Below, in pieces: positions 45,386 through 57,314 of a stretch of 64,000 bases of DNA. This DNA comes from Bradysia coprophila (taxonomy: Eukaryota; Arthropoda; Insecta; Diptera; Sciaridae): contig NW_023503302.1 in NCBI RefSeq assembly GCF_014529535.1, positions 798,062 through 862,061 of the forward strand. Reading direction: 5' to 3'. Each line of letters opens with the position of its first letter. The stretch's first letter is position 1. The translations under genes and the position numbers were made by a program. The notes under the pieces were generated by a model. That model was not told the origin of the DNA, made no database searches, and saw only the letters and a list, made by a program, of their open reading frames with translations.

Positions 45386-47121
45386 ATGAATTATTTCGGT
45401 AAAATTTAAGACTTAAAAAAAATTGAAAATGATACTCTACGACGCGACATTCTACCACTATTTCAGTTATTCTCTCTGCTAGTGCTGTGCTTTTTGTAAC
45501 AACTATCGCTATCGATTACTGCAATGTGGATTTGTGCCCTGAAGGACGTCAGCATGTTGGATGTGCAGAAAACAGCAGTGTAATTTAGTCTTAAAAGGAC
45601 AAACGAGCAATAGAATCACTCAGTGTTAAAATAACATTCGCTACAAGTATAAGTTCCATTGTTTTCTATCAGTCAGATACGTTAAGAGATATAGATGAAT
45701 CGGTTTTGAGACGGAGAACAGATTCCGTTGGATTTAAGACTTAAAGATTGTAGTGTTAGTGATGAGAATGAAACTTAGCAGCACGTGTTTCTAATGCTTG
45801 AAATTGGAATTCTTTGTTTCAACAAAGACAACTAATGCCTATTTTAATGTTCGGAACGGATCGGATTCGGTCAGACCGGAACCCGAATCTGAATTTAGGA
45901 TTTCAGATTCAACCCGAACTTCACCTACTGAAACTGAATTTTAACTTTCACAAGTAACCCGGACGTTTTGGTACAAAAATTATGTTGCCGGCGTGAAAAT
46001 TTCGGGATAACTGAAACCGATATGATCTGACCCGAAGAATGCCATGTACAAGTCAGCTTCGAGTCAAATCCAATAGTTAAAATTCATGTTCCGGTCAAAT
46101 TCGGGTTGATTCAGAAATCGAAAATTCAGGTTCAGGTCAAGTTCGATTTGAACCTGAAATACTAAATTAAAATTCAGGTTCCAATCATGATTCGGTTCAG
46201 AAGCAGATCAGCACAAACCTGTTCCGAGCCTTATTTAATTAAGTGTTTTTTTTCGCATTTTTATAGGACTGGAGTAGCGAATGTTCGGATGATAGGTGGC
46301 TAGAGAATATGACAAAGGAGCTGAAACATTTTATTTTAAAAAAGCATAACAAAGCAAGGAATAGAATTGCTTTGGGCAAAGTACCCGGTTATTTGGAGGC
46401 AGACCGTATGTCTGAAATGGTATTTGAAGAAAAACTTATTTAAAAATTCCAAAAACCCAACAATGAGCCACTAAACTAAAATTTTCAGATATGGAGTGCG
46501 GATTTGGAAAGACATGCTGAGCTAAATGTTAAAAGATGCAAATATGGTCATGACCAGTGCCGAAATACAGGTAAAATAATATGCTGTCCAATCAATGTTG
46601 TTCTCACTCAACAAATTTTCACCTTTCTATAAAATTTACAGATTCATTCAGGTTTTGTGGTCAAAATATTGGTATAGTTACAGGCAATTGGACGTACGAA
46701 CCGACCGATATTGTTAGTCTATACTTCGATATCTGGTTCGATGAATACAAGGACTGCAATATGACTTATATCGATGATTACCAGCTGCTAGAAACTAAGT
46801 TAATATTTTTTTCTATTTTTATATCAACGTGATCTGATTACTTTCTACCATGTTAGTGAGGTGAAAATTGGTCATTTCACACAAATTGTGGCAATGAAGT
46901 CAAAGTACATTGGCTGCGCGATGTCGACATTTTTCTCTGGAGAAGAATATGAAATGAATTACTATTTGGTGTGCAACTACTCATTTGGGAATGCGGTCTC
47001 GGAACCCATATATACAACTGGACCCGTTGCTTCCAGATGCAAATCGGGTAGAAGTGTCACTTACAAAGGACTATGTAATTCGACTGAAGATATTCAACCG
47101 GTTTTAGGGGATGTTTTGTAG
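45386..47121 (+). CDS. CAP-superfamily secreted protein (antigen 5-like), copy 2
   Basis: Exons 45386-45398, 45467-45579, 46267-46419, 46489-46570, 46642-46798 and 46857-47121 join in phase to 260 residues. The 13-base first exon and second exon make the signal peptide MNYFVILSASAVLFVTTIA and then IDYCNVDLC. The CAP domain shows ILKKHNKARNRIA, IWSADLERHAELNVKRC, FRFCGQNI, KIGHFTQIV and YYLVCNYS, with a cysteine-containing tail. The exon structure is the same as copy 1, so the two are true paralogues; they point away from each other. Intron 2 is enlarged by a hAT-like MITE. Biochemical function in insects is largely unknown. Confidence 0.9.
45851..46234. mobile_element. hAT-like MITE with CGGAACCCGAAT-type repeats inside CAP copy 2 intron
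   Basis: Inverted ends TTCGGAACGG and CCTGTTCCGAG bound about 380 bases of overlapping AACCCGAA/TTCGGGTT/CTGAA motifs. Flanks TATTTTAA and TATTTAAT may be an eroded 8-bp duplication. It has the same style as the elements at 50, 20639 and 43893. Confidence 0.6.
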
Positions 47122-49211
47122 ATTAACGTTCCACAATTTCCCATTTCAATTTCTTTTATGGTTACAATAAAAACAAAAATTCATGAATGTCAAACTCACC
47201 CTTGGCTCCAACCCTCCACTTAACAAAATAAAAATTCCAAACAAGACGTAAAGAATTACACTAATTCCAGATTACTTACACGTTATACCGTTCATTCCAT
47301 TGTTATCTTCATTGTTCCTAACTTAGGCTAACTGGCTTTTTTTAGCGAACTAGCATGCGTTAGGAAAAATACTATTGTTACATCCTCGATACAATCGAAT
47401 ATTACACGTGCAACTTTATTGTTTACAATTTTGTATAATTGGACAAATAAATAAATTTTAATTAAACAAGGAAGTATAAATTTCAGAAACAGATTGTTGT
47501 TATCTATTTAATTGATGACGTCTGTTTACAGATTCTGTAAGAATAAAAAAAATTGAAAGCGTCTACCGGCTATATCTTATCACTCAGGGCATGAATCTAA
47601 TTGATTTAATCATAATCAAGCGGTGGTTCTTCAGTGAAGTTTACTGACCTGAGATGAAGCCACGGTCTGTAAACACACTATTTCCATCATTTGTTTGATT
47701 AACACAAAAGCTTCAGGTAAAGTTTTTCCGCTGTCAAGTATGTTCAACTTTACCTGAAATGTTTGTGTAAACTATCTCTTTTGTCAATGGCACAAATAAT
47801 TATGATGAGCTTTGCCTCAGATCAGTAAACCCCGAACGAAATTACAAAAAGGATACGAATAAATGCGTGAAAATGTGCAGGGTATATCAGGGCCTATTTT
47901 AGGGAATTTAATTTCCAAAAATTTCACAAATTTCACAAAATTTCTTAAAATTTCTAAATTTTGTTTTCAAATAGATCTCATTCCAAAGTAATCAGTTAAG
48001 CTCAAAGACATGAAAAACACCTAAAAAGGCAGTAAAAACAACATTTACGATGCAATCTGTTGTGTTTTTAGATAAAATGACGAAAAGTGATGGAAAAATT
48101 TAAGAATTTTTGTAAATTTAATTTCCTTAAAATATTCCTAGGTATATATTACACCTATTTTCGACCTGTCTCTATAAAAAAGTAGTACTTTAATCGAAGT
48201 ATGCGAATATTTCCATACCTTTTTTTTCTTAATGTTATTGAAAAATTACCATTAAGGCTGCTAATGTAATGGTATTATTGGTATCAAAGTACTATTCTAT
48301 TTGACGTGGTAAAGCCTCAATTACCCTGCCAGGTGCTTTGGTGCCTCCATGGGAGATCAATGTACACTGAAAGGGACTCGTACTGAAAACCAGTGTAATG
48401 AAAGAATATAACTTCAAATAACTATTATACACTTGACTGGTTCAAGTATATATCAGGTACCTGAGAAACGAATGTACTGATTCTTCATTTTTTTTTTGCT
48501 CTCGGGTTGCCATGTAGGGACGTGTTAACTTTTACCATATCACTGAACAATGGCAGTGTCAATCGCGGTAAATGATGAATCGGAAGAATTTGTATTATTT
48601 TCGGAATTTGTAAAGGTAGTCGCTACACTTTGCCTACCTGTCGTCCCACTCGACTGTTATGTCATTACTTTACTTTGATACTCTCTGTTGTCCTATGTTG
48701 CCCGCCTGTTTGTTCTCCAACCCAGTGTTGCCTAAGATTAAACGCTTTACGTAGAACGTACAATTTTGCATTTATTTAAGTTCTGTGAATGTAGTTATTT
48801 CAATAGGATAATGATGTTTAAAAACTAAGAAGAAATGTAATATGTAGAGTCAGTACGTTCTGTCATAAAATTACTGCTGTTACTGCGCTTATTTTTATGC
48901 GAATCAACTTCATATTATATGGTGAAATCTGTTCTGTAATGACAAATGTGAAATGAATTACTATGAAAAAAAATGTGGCGCCTCTACAGGCCAACCCACT
49001 TGTCCCAAAGGAACTTGGGTTTACTTTTTCCGGTCGAAATAAGCACAGCTAACCCAACGGCGCGGCGAAAATAAAATTCCCACACATATGTAGGCCATAA
49101 TTGTAGCTAAACATTCATTGCTCTTAAAAGCACTTCGTCGAGGAGAAAGGTGCAAAACAAAACACTCAGATGAAACGATCAGATATATTTAACGAAAATT
49201 TTGATAACAGT
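47122..49211. other. Interval between convergent CAP copies 2 and 3
   Basis: No gene is supported. Around 47880-48170 there is a repeat with arms CCTATTTTAGGGAATTTAAT and ATTTAATTTCCTTAAAATA, related to the one in exonuclease intron 4. Confidence 0.45.
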
Positions 49212-50143
49212 TTACTCAGCGCAAAGTGACCTGTATTTTCTGCTGAATTTTTTGCATTTCGGCTTTCCTTCAATGTATATTGGTCTGTTTGAGATGTTTG
49301 AGTAGGAATAATTGCAAACAATATACACGAATTTAAAATCACCCCTTTGGAACATAGATACGCAACAGCCGACCTGATCCACCTGATCCGAAACCAATTG
49401 AGTGAAATGTCCGATTTGTTCGCTACAAGAAAGAATTTGATTTGTATCGTAACAATGTTTACTTTTGTGGATATATTTTTTTCCATTCTACTCACTCATC
49501 CTTTGTCGCTTTGCCTTGGTATTTGCGAATGTTGTTCATATCGCAATATTTATGTTCCAAAAACCATTTTGTGTGCAAATCTTCATAAGCATCGCGGAAG
49601 GGTTTAAAGCCTTTTGTTTGTCCAACAATGGCAAGATTTTGTCCAGCGTATTTGTGCTGGTCTGTACTACGGCAACTATCATGTTTCATTTCGCAAGATA
49701 TGGCATTGTAGCATGCTATTTGGGCTAGCTCATTATTCCAAGTCTTAATGGGAAATTGAAATATTAATTTCTGAATTTAACTGCCGGATATAAGAGAAAC
49801 GTACAACTTCTTTCATGTTGGCAGCTCCGGGAAAACGTGATACAGATCCGGAAGCAATCTCGTTTCTGTGTTTGTTGTGCAAATCCAGGATAAATTCCTT
49901 GTCACAATCAGTTAATTTGTACAACTGGGGATTGTCTCCACATTTAGCTCTCGCGCCCCATTTCTACAATTTTTTTACAGAACAAAAATCTTCACAAATA
50001 TCATGTGCATAACTTACGCCAGGATGTCGACAGCAAATATGAGTTTTTTTTGGATCTGGACAAAGATCGCTTCTGCAATAGTCGGTGGCTAACGCACTGT
50101 TCACTAACATTAGGAACGCTGCTCCTACAGATAATAAATGCAT
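49212..50143 (-). CDS. CAP-superfamily secreted protein (antigen 5-like), copy 3
   Basis: Four minus-strand exons: 50143-50018, 49963-49808, 49743-49496 and 49422-49212, 246 residues. The signal peptide MHLLSVGAAFLMLVNSALA leads to TDYCRSDLCPD. The CAP domain shows ILDLHNKHRNEIA, TWNNELAQIACYNAISC, HKYAGQNLA, QIGHFTQLV and YIVCNYS. It differs from copies 1 and 2 in exon layout: the signal peptide and mature start lie in one exon, and the two exons that in the others meet at ..CRNT/DSFR are here fused without an intron. So it has lost introns, or the others have gained them. The donor after exon 2 (GAA-GTTGTA) is unusual. It is convergent with copy 2. Confidence 0.88.
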
Positions 50144-53100
50144 TCATTATTATGTGATAAAAGGCTACAATTTCCATGCTCTGACAAAAACGGATTGAGA
50201 AATCTCATCTGTCTTCAGGTAACTTATGTTATCTGCCACAACTCTCTTTTGTCATTGTGTGATGCATGTTAAATTAAAGATAAGATCGTGATATGCGGAC
50301 GTAAAACTTTGACCGGTGTTTGCTAATGTAATGAAATTAGCAAAATCAAAGTACAACTAGTACAACTACATCTCGATCCGATTAAATTGAAAATTTTATT
50401 TATTATAGCAATCTTTATAGCAAAAAACTGACGACTACTCCGCGAAATTGGAAAGTTACTGAGAAAAAAATGTTTAATGTCCGCGAAATGTCTGCAAATC
50501 ACGGTCTCCTTTATCGGAGATTTTTTTTTGGAAAATATTTCCTCACATTTTCCGACATTTGCCTAATTTTTACCACATTTTTCCATAAATATTCTGGAAA
50601 AATGTTGGAATATTCAATAAAATATGGGAAAACATTTTTCCAAAAATAGTCCATATGTATGTGATACAGCTCCTTCGTTCACCACAATTTTTCTAAATTT
50701 TAATCAGTCTGATCAGGTATCTCTGGGAATGACATTTACCACCTCAAATGACCATATCGCTCTGACTCCCAATATATTTAATGACCCTTTTAACGATCTT
50801 ACAAATTGAGAAGAGATGTTTTTCTGTGACCTCTTCACATAACATGTAATTTCCAAAGACCCGAACAAAAAATCAGACTTATTGTGAGTTCGCGTTGTCC
50901 CTTAAATATCCTGGTGTGCGATACTGCTGATCAATATATTTCCTGGGTTAGTTACTATTTATTTACTTTAAGTTTGTAACACACATTCCAACGGTAAATT
51001 AATTTTCTCAGTTCGTCTGCCCAAAGTTTACTGAACAAGTAAATCAACATACCAAAAATGATATTCATCGCAATTGATTTCAAATTAATTCCGAAGTCTG
51101 CGGGATTGTTGGATCCGTACCAGTTGAATTTAGTAAATTTACTAACTCACTTGTTGAGCAAACTGAAGTTTATATGAGCTGTACACAGTTGAACACATGT
51201 TATTTGGTTCTACATGCTTAAGCTACGCAAATATTTTTTTCCTGAAATTGACTGTCTGACTTGGCACAGGTACAGCTTTTGTTGAAACGAATTTAATTGA
51301 AAAAAGACTATCTGTAATTGATTAACATGTTGCAGTGGCGTTATTTAAGCAATGACGCGGAGTGTATTTTAAATTAATTTTGTGTCGAAAATATTTGTTT
51401 TGAAACTCTTTTCACTCTTCCTTTAACCGTACGTCAGAGTCTTACGTCGGTTAAGTTTCCACAACATATGCCATGCCACGGACAATGGTAGCCCAATCGA
51501 ATCGCATCATACATATCCTTGTTTCGAGTCCGTTGTGGAAGTGTTCGTTAGCAGAGAAAATCAAGAATTTCCATATACTACTTTTTACTTCAATTTACAT
51601 CTGTTTTTTCAACTTGTTCGCTTCTGTATGTTCGTATTACTTTTCAGGGTATTACGGAACATTTCCCAATTTTCCAGTATCGTGCATTTCTAATTCTTTA
51701 AGTACTTTCTGCTGCAGTGTGTAAAGTTCAATGAAATTGTCATCCCTTACAGACGCTTTTCAGTGAATTTCCTCCATAATCCCTCTATCCTTCAACTCTA
51801 TGCTCTACCCCGTTCCGTATGAAAGGTTTACATAACTTTAGTTAGTTAGTTGGGAAGTTAACGTTAAGCAACGTGTACATTTGGTTTGCTTCGCGCAAAT
51901 AAGTAGGACAATGTTTTCTTATATGTTCAAAAGATCAATCACCTCTAAGTGGCGTTAGGTAATGACTATATTGAAAAGTCAACAACCTGCATGGACAATC
52001 TGCAATAAGAATTCACCATAATTGAACGCATCGTCAATGGGCTAGGTATCTATATGACCTCTGTATGTTCGAAATGAAAGAGTAGCAATAAGAGAACATT
52101 CATCCTGAGTGAGCTGAGCGTGTACCCAAATCGAAACGAAAAACAATTTTATCAAAGAAGTAGGTGCTGGATGTTTTTTGCATTTATCGTGGAAACGAAA
52201 CGCAAAACATCTTTGTATCGTTTCAGTAAAAAGTAGCCAGATGCGTCAGCTGTCGTTTCGTAAACTAAGTGTTGATTCAAGTGTTCGGCGATGTTACTCC
52301 ACGCACCAAATGTACTCTGTTCTGAACTCTAAAGACGTAAATTTCTAAATTTGGCTAAATAATCCACATTCTTATCATCAAAATTGAAGGCGGGAGTTTC
52401 TCTTAATTTATTGACGCAGGTTGTTTTCTTGTACATAATGGGTGGGACGGTGGAACGTGTAAATTGGCTATTTGACGTGTAAATTGACTATTTGCTCTTT
52501 GTTAGGCAAATTTCGAATCGAACATAAGGTTTAGCTAGGTAGGAGAAAATTTGGATAAGAAATCACACGAGACTTTTATTTTTCCTGCTTATATGCTTAA
52601 CTCCTGTCTACACTCTTTTCCAAATCATTTTTACACTATATACAGCTCGAAGAAAATTATGCGTGCTTCGAAACGTTTCTCACATTATTTTCTAAAATCC
52701 AAAGTATACCCCGGTATTATCAGTGGTTTTTTTAAGAATATATCATTGCAAACGCGATTAAAGTCACACTGTAAATGGAAGTTTTTCGGTCTCTTTTTAT
52801 TTTTCATTTATTTTCTATGACATCAACCATACACACTTACATATTTCACACTTTCAGACTCAAAATTGTTTATCGGTTTAGTCAAAAATGAACAGATGAA
52901 TGCAATTTTCAACGAATAAACGCTAGAAACACTACAACAGTTAAGACAATCGGACGGGACCTGTTATTTGGGAACATTTTCGAGAACTTTTAGAAATCTT
53001 TGAGCACTCTTTGGACTCTCGGACGGTAGGGACTCTTTGATAACTAATTCTTTCCGTTTTTAATTTTAACAAAACATTGAATGTGCGACGCACTTCAAGC

Positions 53101-53274
53101 AAAAGTGATAATAGTCGACAACTGCCAAAGAAAATACTATTTTGTATGAAATTATTTTTACAGTGTTTAACAGTTGTGTGCTACACTGTCAAGTTTCAGT
53201 ACCCTATTTAGAGTACCACTCATGCGTTGGGTTTGGTCTAAGACAGATTTGAGTCAAAAATACTAAAAAATAGG
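50144..53274. other. Gene-poor region of about 3 kb
   Basis: No exon with splice or family support was found on either strand. The stretch 50470-50650 is rich in GGAAAA/TTTTCC motifs. Several small frames (51473-51724, 52551-52820) look like chance. Confidence 0.45.
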
Positions 53275-53304
53275 GATATTATATTCGACCAATAAATAAA
53301 TTCA

Positions 53305-53570
53305 ATGCTACCGATAAAAAATAAAAAATTATCGATAAACACCCTTCCGATAAAAAATAATGAAGTACCGATAGTGAAATTTCCAAGTACCGACAAAAAT
53401 ATTCAAAACTACCGATAAAAAGTTATTTTTTCCATCGGTAGTTTATGATACTTTATCGGTAATTTATTAATTTTTATCGGTAGTTCCTCATATTTCAACC
53501 GTAAATTATTATCTTCCATCGGTACTTTCTGGTTTTTTGTCGGTTGTACGTGATTTTTTATCATATTATC
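53305..53570. repeat. Inverted-repeat element built from TACCGATAAAAA motifs
   Basis: The left half repeats TACCGATAAAAA and the right half repeats its complement TTTTTATCGGTA, about five times each, meeting near 53428. The whole could fold into one long imperfect hairpin. It resembles the internally repetitive MITEs of this window, but clean ends were not found. Confidence 0.55.
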
Positions 53571-53882
53571 AAAATAATATAATCAACTGACATCTAATCA
53601 TTCTTATAATTCTGATGTTTTAGCCTGAAAAGTATTTTTATTTTTTCTTAATTTAAAAATGAGGCTGCTACGTAGTTTTCAAGAATATAATTCTGACACT
53701 ATAGACTTCTCTAGTAAAAGTGTTGAATTCAGAATTGATTTACAAAAAAAATTGAAAGAAAAACTTTTTTAAATCTTCTACGTCCTATGTAACATAACAA
53801 GCAATTGAGATTTTTTTCTCGATATTTTGGGAATTTTAAAGAACTTCTGGGAATTTAAAGGGTTCTCTCTAGATTCCAGGCA

Positions 53883-53916
53883 GGGGCGGATTAAGGTTTT
53901 CAGCGCCCCTGGGCAA
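53883..53916. repeat. Remnant of a transposon end
   Basis: CAGGGGCGGATTAAGG closely followed by CGCCCCTGGGC looks like two inverted ends brought close together, as in a collapsed hAT-type element. Confidence 0.4.
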
Positions 53917-54214
53917 TTTCATCGTGACTCATACGTTATCAATATCTATCTTTTCCGATGAATTTTTTAGGATAGGATATAGTTTGTAGGAGTAACAACC
54001 GATTATCCTTGCACCTCAGCTGTCAATGGGCCTGTTGTGCATTCACTCATAATGATAACAACTATCCAAAATCATAATTGGAGCTACTGATTCACGGTTG
54101 AGAACGGTACCAGTTTTTGACTTATCAGTGACGTAAGTATATGTTACTAATGGGGAAGACTAATCATCCATGATTAGAAAAAAAAAACTATGAGCTTCTA
54201 ATTGACCGATAGGT

Positions 54215-54450
54215 CGCTTTCAATTTCAATTTCATTTATTTCCAAAAGAAATTTCTTAAACTAAGCGCACCGCGTAGCTCCAGTATGCGTTACAATTCTA
54301 AGGAGCTACAACAAGAGCTACCGCTTTACGGTAGAGCCTTTACATACTAAGCTACCTGAGCGTCCTAATGTGGACGAAATACACGAAACTCATGTATTTT
54401 AAATAGGCAACCTAAGGGCGACTTAAATGATCAAAGGTGGTTACTGTAGA
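54215..54450 (-). mobile_element. Likely 3' end of a second LINE
   Basis: On the minus strand a compact, less AT-rich segment ends in GGAAATAAATGAAATTGAAATTG, a tail of short repeats typical of Jockey-type LINE 3' ends. No reverse transcriptase part is present. Confidence 0.4.
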
Positions 54451-54460
54451 GCGGTGAGGC

Positions 54461-54968
54461 TTGCCGGGCTTCTATATCTTACAAACACAACAACAAGTAT
54501 GTTACAGCCGAAATACACGTATATTTTTTGTAGCCTTTGTATTTTCCGCTACTGGATATAGGCCTCCCGATGATAAGGGATTTAACCATGAAACACAACG
54601 CGAATTGTTAAATTCACGTGAATTTCGAACCACACCTATAGGTTGGGAAGCTGTTAAGATTTTTGTCTGGTGTTAATTATATCTCCGGATTAAGTTGGAC
54701 TCAGATATTTGTACACAGAATTAATTCATATCGGTCTAATGTGTACGGTTCGTTGAGGGCACCAAACTACCAAGATTATGATTGGGTATGCCTAGGAACA
54801 TTACTTTTATACAAAACACCGAAGAAAAATTTTCATGTTGGAAGACCAGTACGCTACGAAAAAAAAACAGCAACTGAATTTATTAATAAGTCCAAGGTCA
54901 TTTTAGGAAAAATTCCGTTTAAAAAACTGATGTTGTGTGTAGTCCAGTCTGTTCTATCCATTTTTTAG
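54461..54968 (+). other. Protein-like reading frames of unknown origin
   Basis: Frame 54461-54676 contains SATGYRPPDDKGFNHETQRE followed by LLNSREFRTTPIGWEAVKIF, which reads like real protein, and an overlapping frame runs 54663-54968. No splice-compatible gene could be built, and the family is not recognised. It may be a gene fragment or decayed transposon protein. Confidence 0.3.
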
Positions 54969-55460
54969 TCATTTTCATTAATTTTAAAGATAATATATCA
55001 ATGTGATATTAACACTGTTTGAGCGACACTGTCTCATCTACTTTTTTATCAATTTAAATTTTTATAAATTGATTTTATTGAAAATTTCACCGATTTTGGG
55101 CTGAGGAGATGTAGTTCTTCTTCTATGCCTATCCTATCGCAAAAGTTAATAAAAATACCGCTCTGTTACCAGAGATTATTTTTGGGAATTTTGATTCTGA
55201 AAATTACAGTAAATTCAAAAAAAATGTTCCGAAAAAAATTCAGAATTGTTAGGAATTTTTCTGGGTTAACATTACCAAAAATAGACCCAGCCCGTTATCA
55301 TACAGTTTTTCCAAGTACCAGATTCAACTAGTAAGTGCAACAATTAAGAAAAAACTTACTGAGCCTACTGTACTATGTCAATTAATCTGATCGTCGGCTT
55401 ATGGCTTTCTAATGAACTTGATAAGAAGAAAACGCACTCATTGAAAAACACAACAATTTT
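54969..55460. other. Spacer downstream of ALG8
   Basis: AT-rich, no feature recognised apart from the probable ALG8 3' UTR at its right end. Confidence 0.4.
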
Positions 55461-57314
55461 CTATTTCACTTTAGTCTTTTTGGTGGACGATTTTTTTTCA
55501 CATTCCACGTCAACGAGAAACGAGTAGTAATAACGTAACCAAAAGTACATCACACCCACACTGCAGTAAACGCTTACGATTAGCAGCGGCAAAAATGGTA
55601 ACAGCTTATCCAATCCGAAAATGAATTGCAGGTGTTGCTCATACCAAAACACCAAAGCAAATCCAGACAAATAGCCCATTTCGTAGAATTTAAGGTCGGC
55701 GTTGACGTCGGATTTCGCCGTGGTGATGTAAAATGTGACGATTGACGATATCAGAAAGAAAACCTTAATTGTTGTTAGTTCGGGATGGAAGAGCAATGGA
55801 AAGAGTGAGTAGCTGCCAACGAACGATAAGAATAGCGTTGAAGTAGCGCCAGATTTGTTGGTCATAGATAAGAGACTGAAATGTTATAAAAAAAAGAACT
55901 TTTAACGAGTTGGGAGTTCTAACTACTGCACAGGGAGTTCAACAGTCAAACTGTCTTATTTAGGCAAATGAATTCTTGATAAACGGTACCTTAACGGAAT
56001 CAGCACCATGAGGATTGCTTTTTCGTGAACATGCCAGCCGAACATGAATGATGTGCAAGCGCATATTACAATCGATTTTATGAACAGACGGTGTGTTGAC
56101 TGCCTAAAACGTTGAAAACATATTTGTGATAATTTGCAACAACAAAACCGATTTAACGGCAACGTACCTATCATATTTGGCTACCAGCAGTTTGTAAATG
56201 CAAGGCAAAGCCGCTAAAAATGTTAACACAAAAGTAGTTATCGGTTTGATCGATGGTAAAACCAAATGATCAAATTCCTGCACCAGTCCACCAGTGTTCA
56301 TACCGCTACTTCCGGTTGATCTACCAAGCATTTTGGTACCGACTTTGTCCAGAATATTGTAGAAAGTCCAGAAATTAGGGGCCCAGTAAGCATGACACAG
56401 CCCACGTTTAAATGGAAACAGTCTAGCGATGACCTGAAGAGCCAAAGAGCAATGAAATGAGGTCAAGGGGTCATAAGCAATTATTACCTGCGGCAAATGA
56501 TTGTAGAATGGGCCAAACGACATAACTGTAACGCCAATAACGATTACGCCCAACTTGATTAAGCTCACCAATGGTGAGGCATTTCGTAGACAGTAAAATT
56601 TTAGTAGATAGACAATGTACGCCGGTGAAACATAAATGAAGATGTGCTTCATATGCAACAGCACCGCAAATAGGAAAGCTGATAGCACGAACTTCTCTTG
56701 ACACATTTTGCTGATGCTCAGCAGTAGAATGCCGAACATAATTCCATTGTACTGGAAGTGAATGTGATCAACGAAAAAGAGTCCGATATTTCCCAGCAGC
56801 ACAAGGGTGAGAACATTCTTTTTCAACGAACCGGAAGTCAGTACGTCAATGCAACTGGAATTGATAACAAGAAAAATCTTAGAACTCACTGTCATCTGTG
56901 AAGGCATTCTTCTTGTTAAGCGAACCTTTTCACACCGATTGCGTACACAATGTCCGACACGATCACCGAAAGCCTCATAAACAGAATGGTCATATTGCTG
57001 GAGTAGTTCAAATTGTTAACGTTCAACATATCCGCATCGAACCATTGTGCCAAATGAGACAGTCCGTATTCGAAGTAGGCAAAGAATGGCGGGTAATCCA
57101 ATGTCCATTCGCTGGTGTCTTCGAAATACCATTTTGATACGGGCAGACTGTGTGTTAATGCCTTCCAGTTCCGATGCACTTCGAAATCGGTGGATCTACT
57201 GAATGGAAACAAATTATTTGGTTGTCTGTCCGGATCGATTTACATCAAAACTAACTAGGATGGAATAAGTAACAACTTGAGACATGTCAGCATGGAAAAA
57301 ATTGTCCAAAACAT
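55461..57314 (-). CDS. ALG8: ALG8, dolichyl-P-Glc alpha-1,3-glucosyltransferase
   Basis: Six minus-strand exons: 57314-57256, 57198-56926, 56854-56488, 56433-56168, 56103-55990 and 55875-55461, all in phase, 497 residues. It starts [20 protein letters not shown] and then [11 protein letters not shown]. Family marks include [48 protein letters not shown] and [20 protein letters not shown], with about a dozen hydrophobic segments. ALG8 sits in the ER membrane and adds the second glucose to the lipid-linked oligosaccharide used for N-glycosylation. The conserved acidic DY.PFF motif in the first lumenal loop, thought to be catalytic in ALG6/ALG8 enzymes, is intact. The C-terminus ends in a lysine-rich [11 protein letters not shown], fitting ER retention. 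Confidence 0.95.

Noticed and set aside
49166-49495. 109-codon minus-strand frame
   Set aside because: Out of frame with the CAP copy 3 exons it overlaps.
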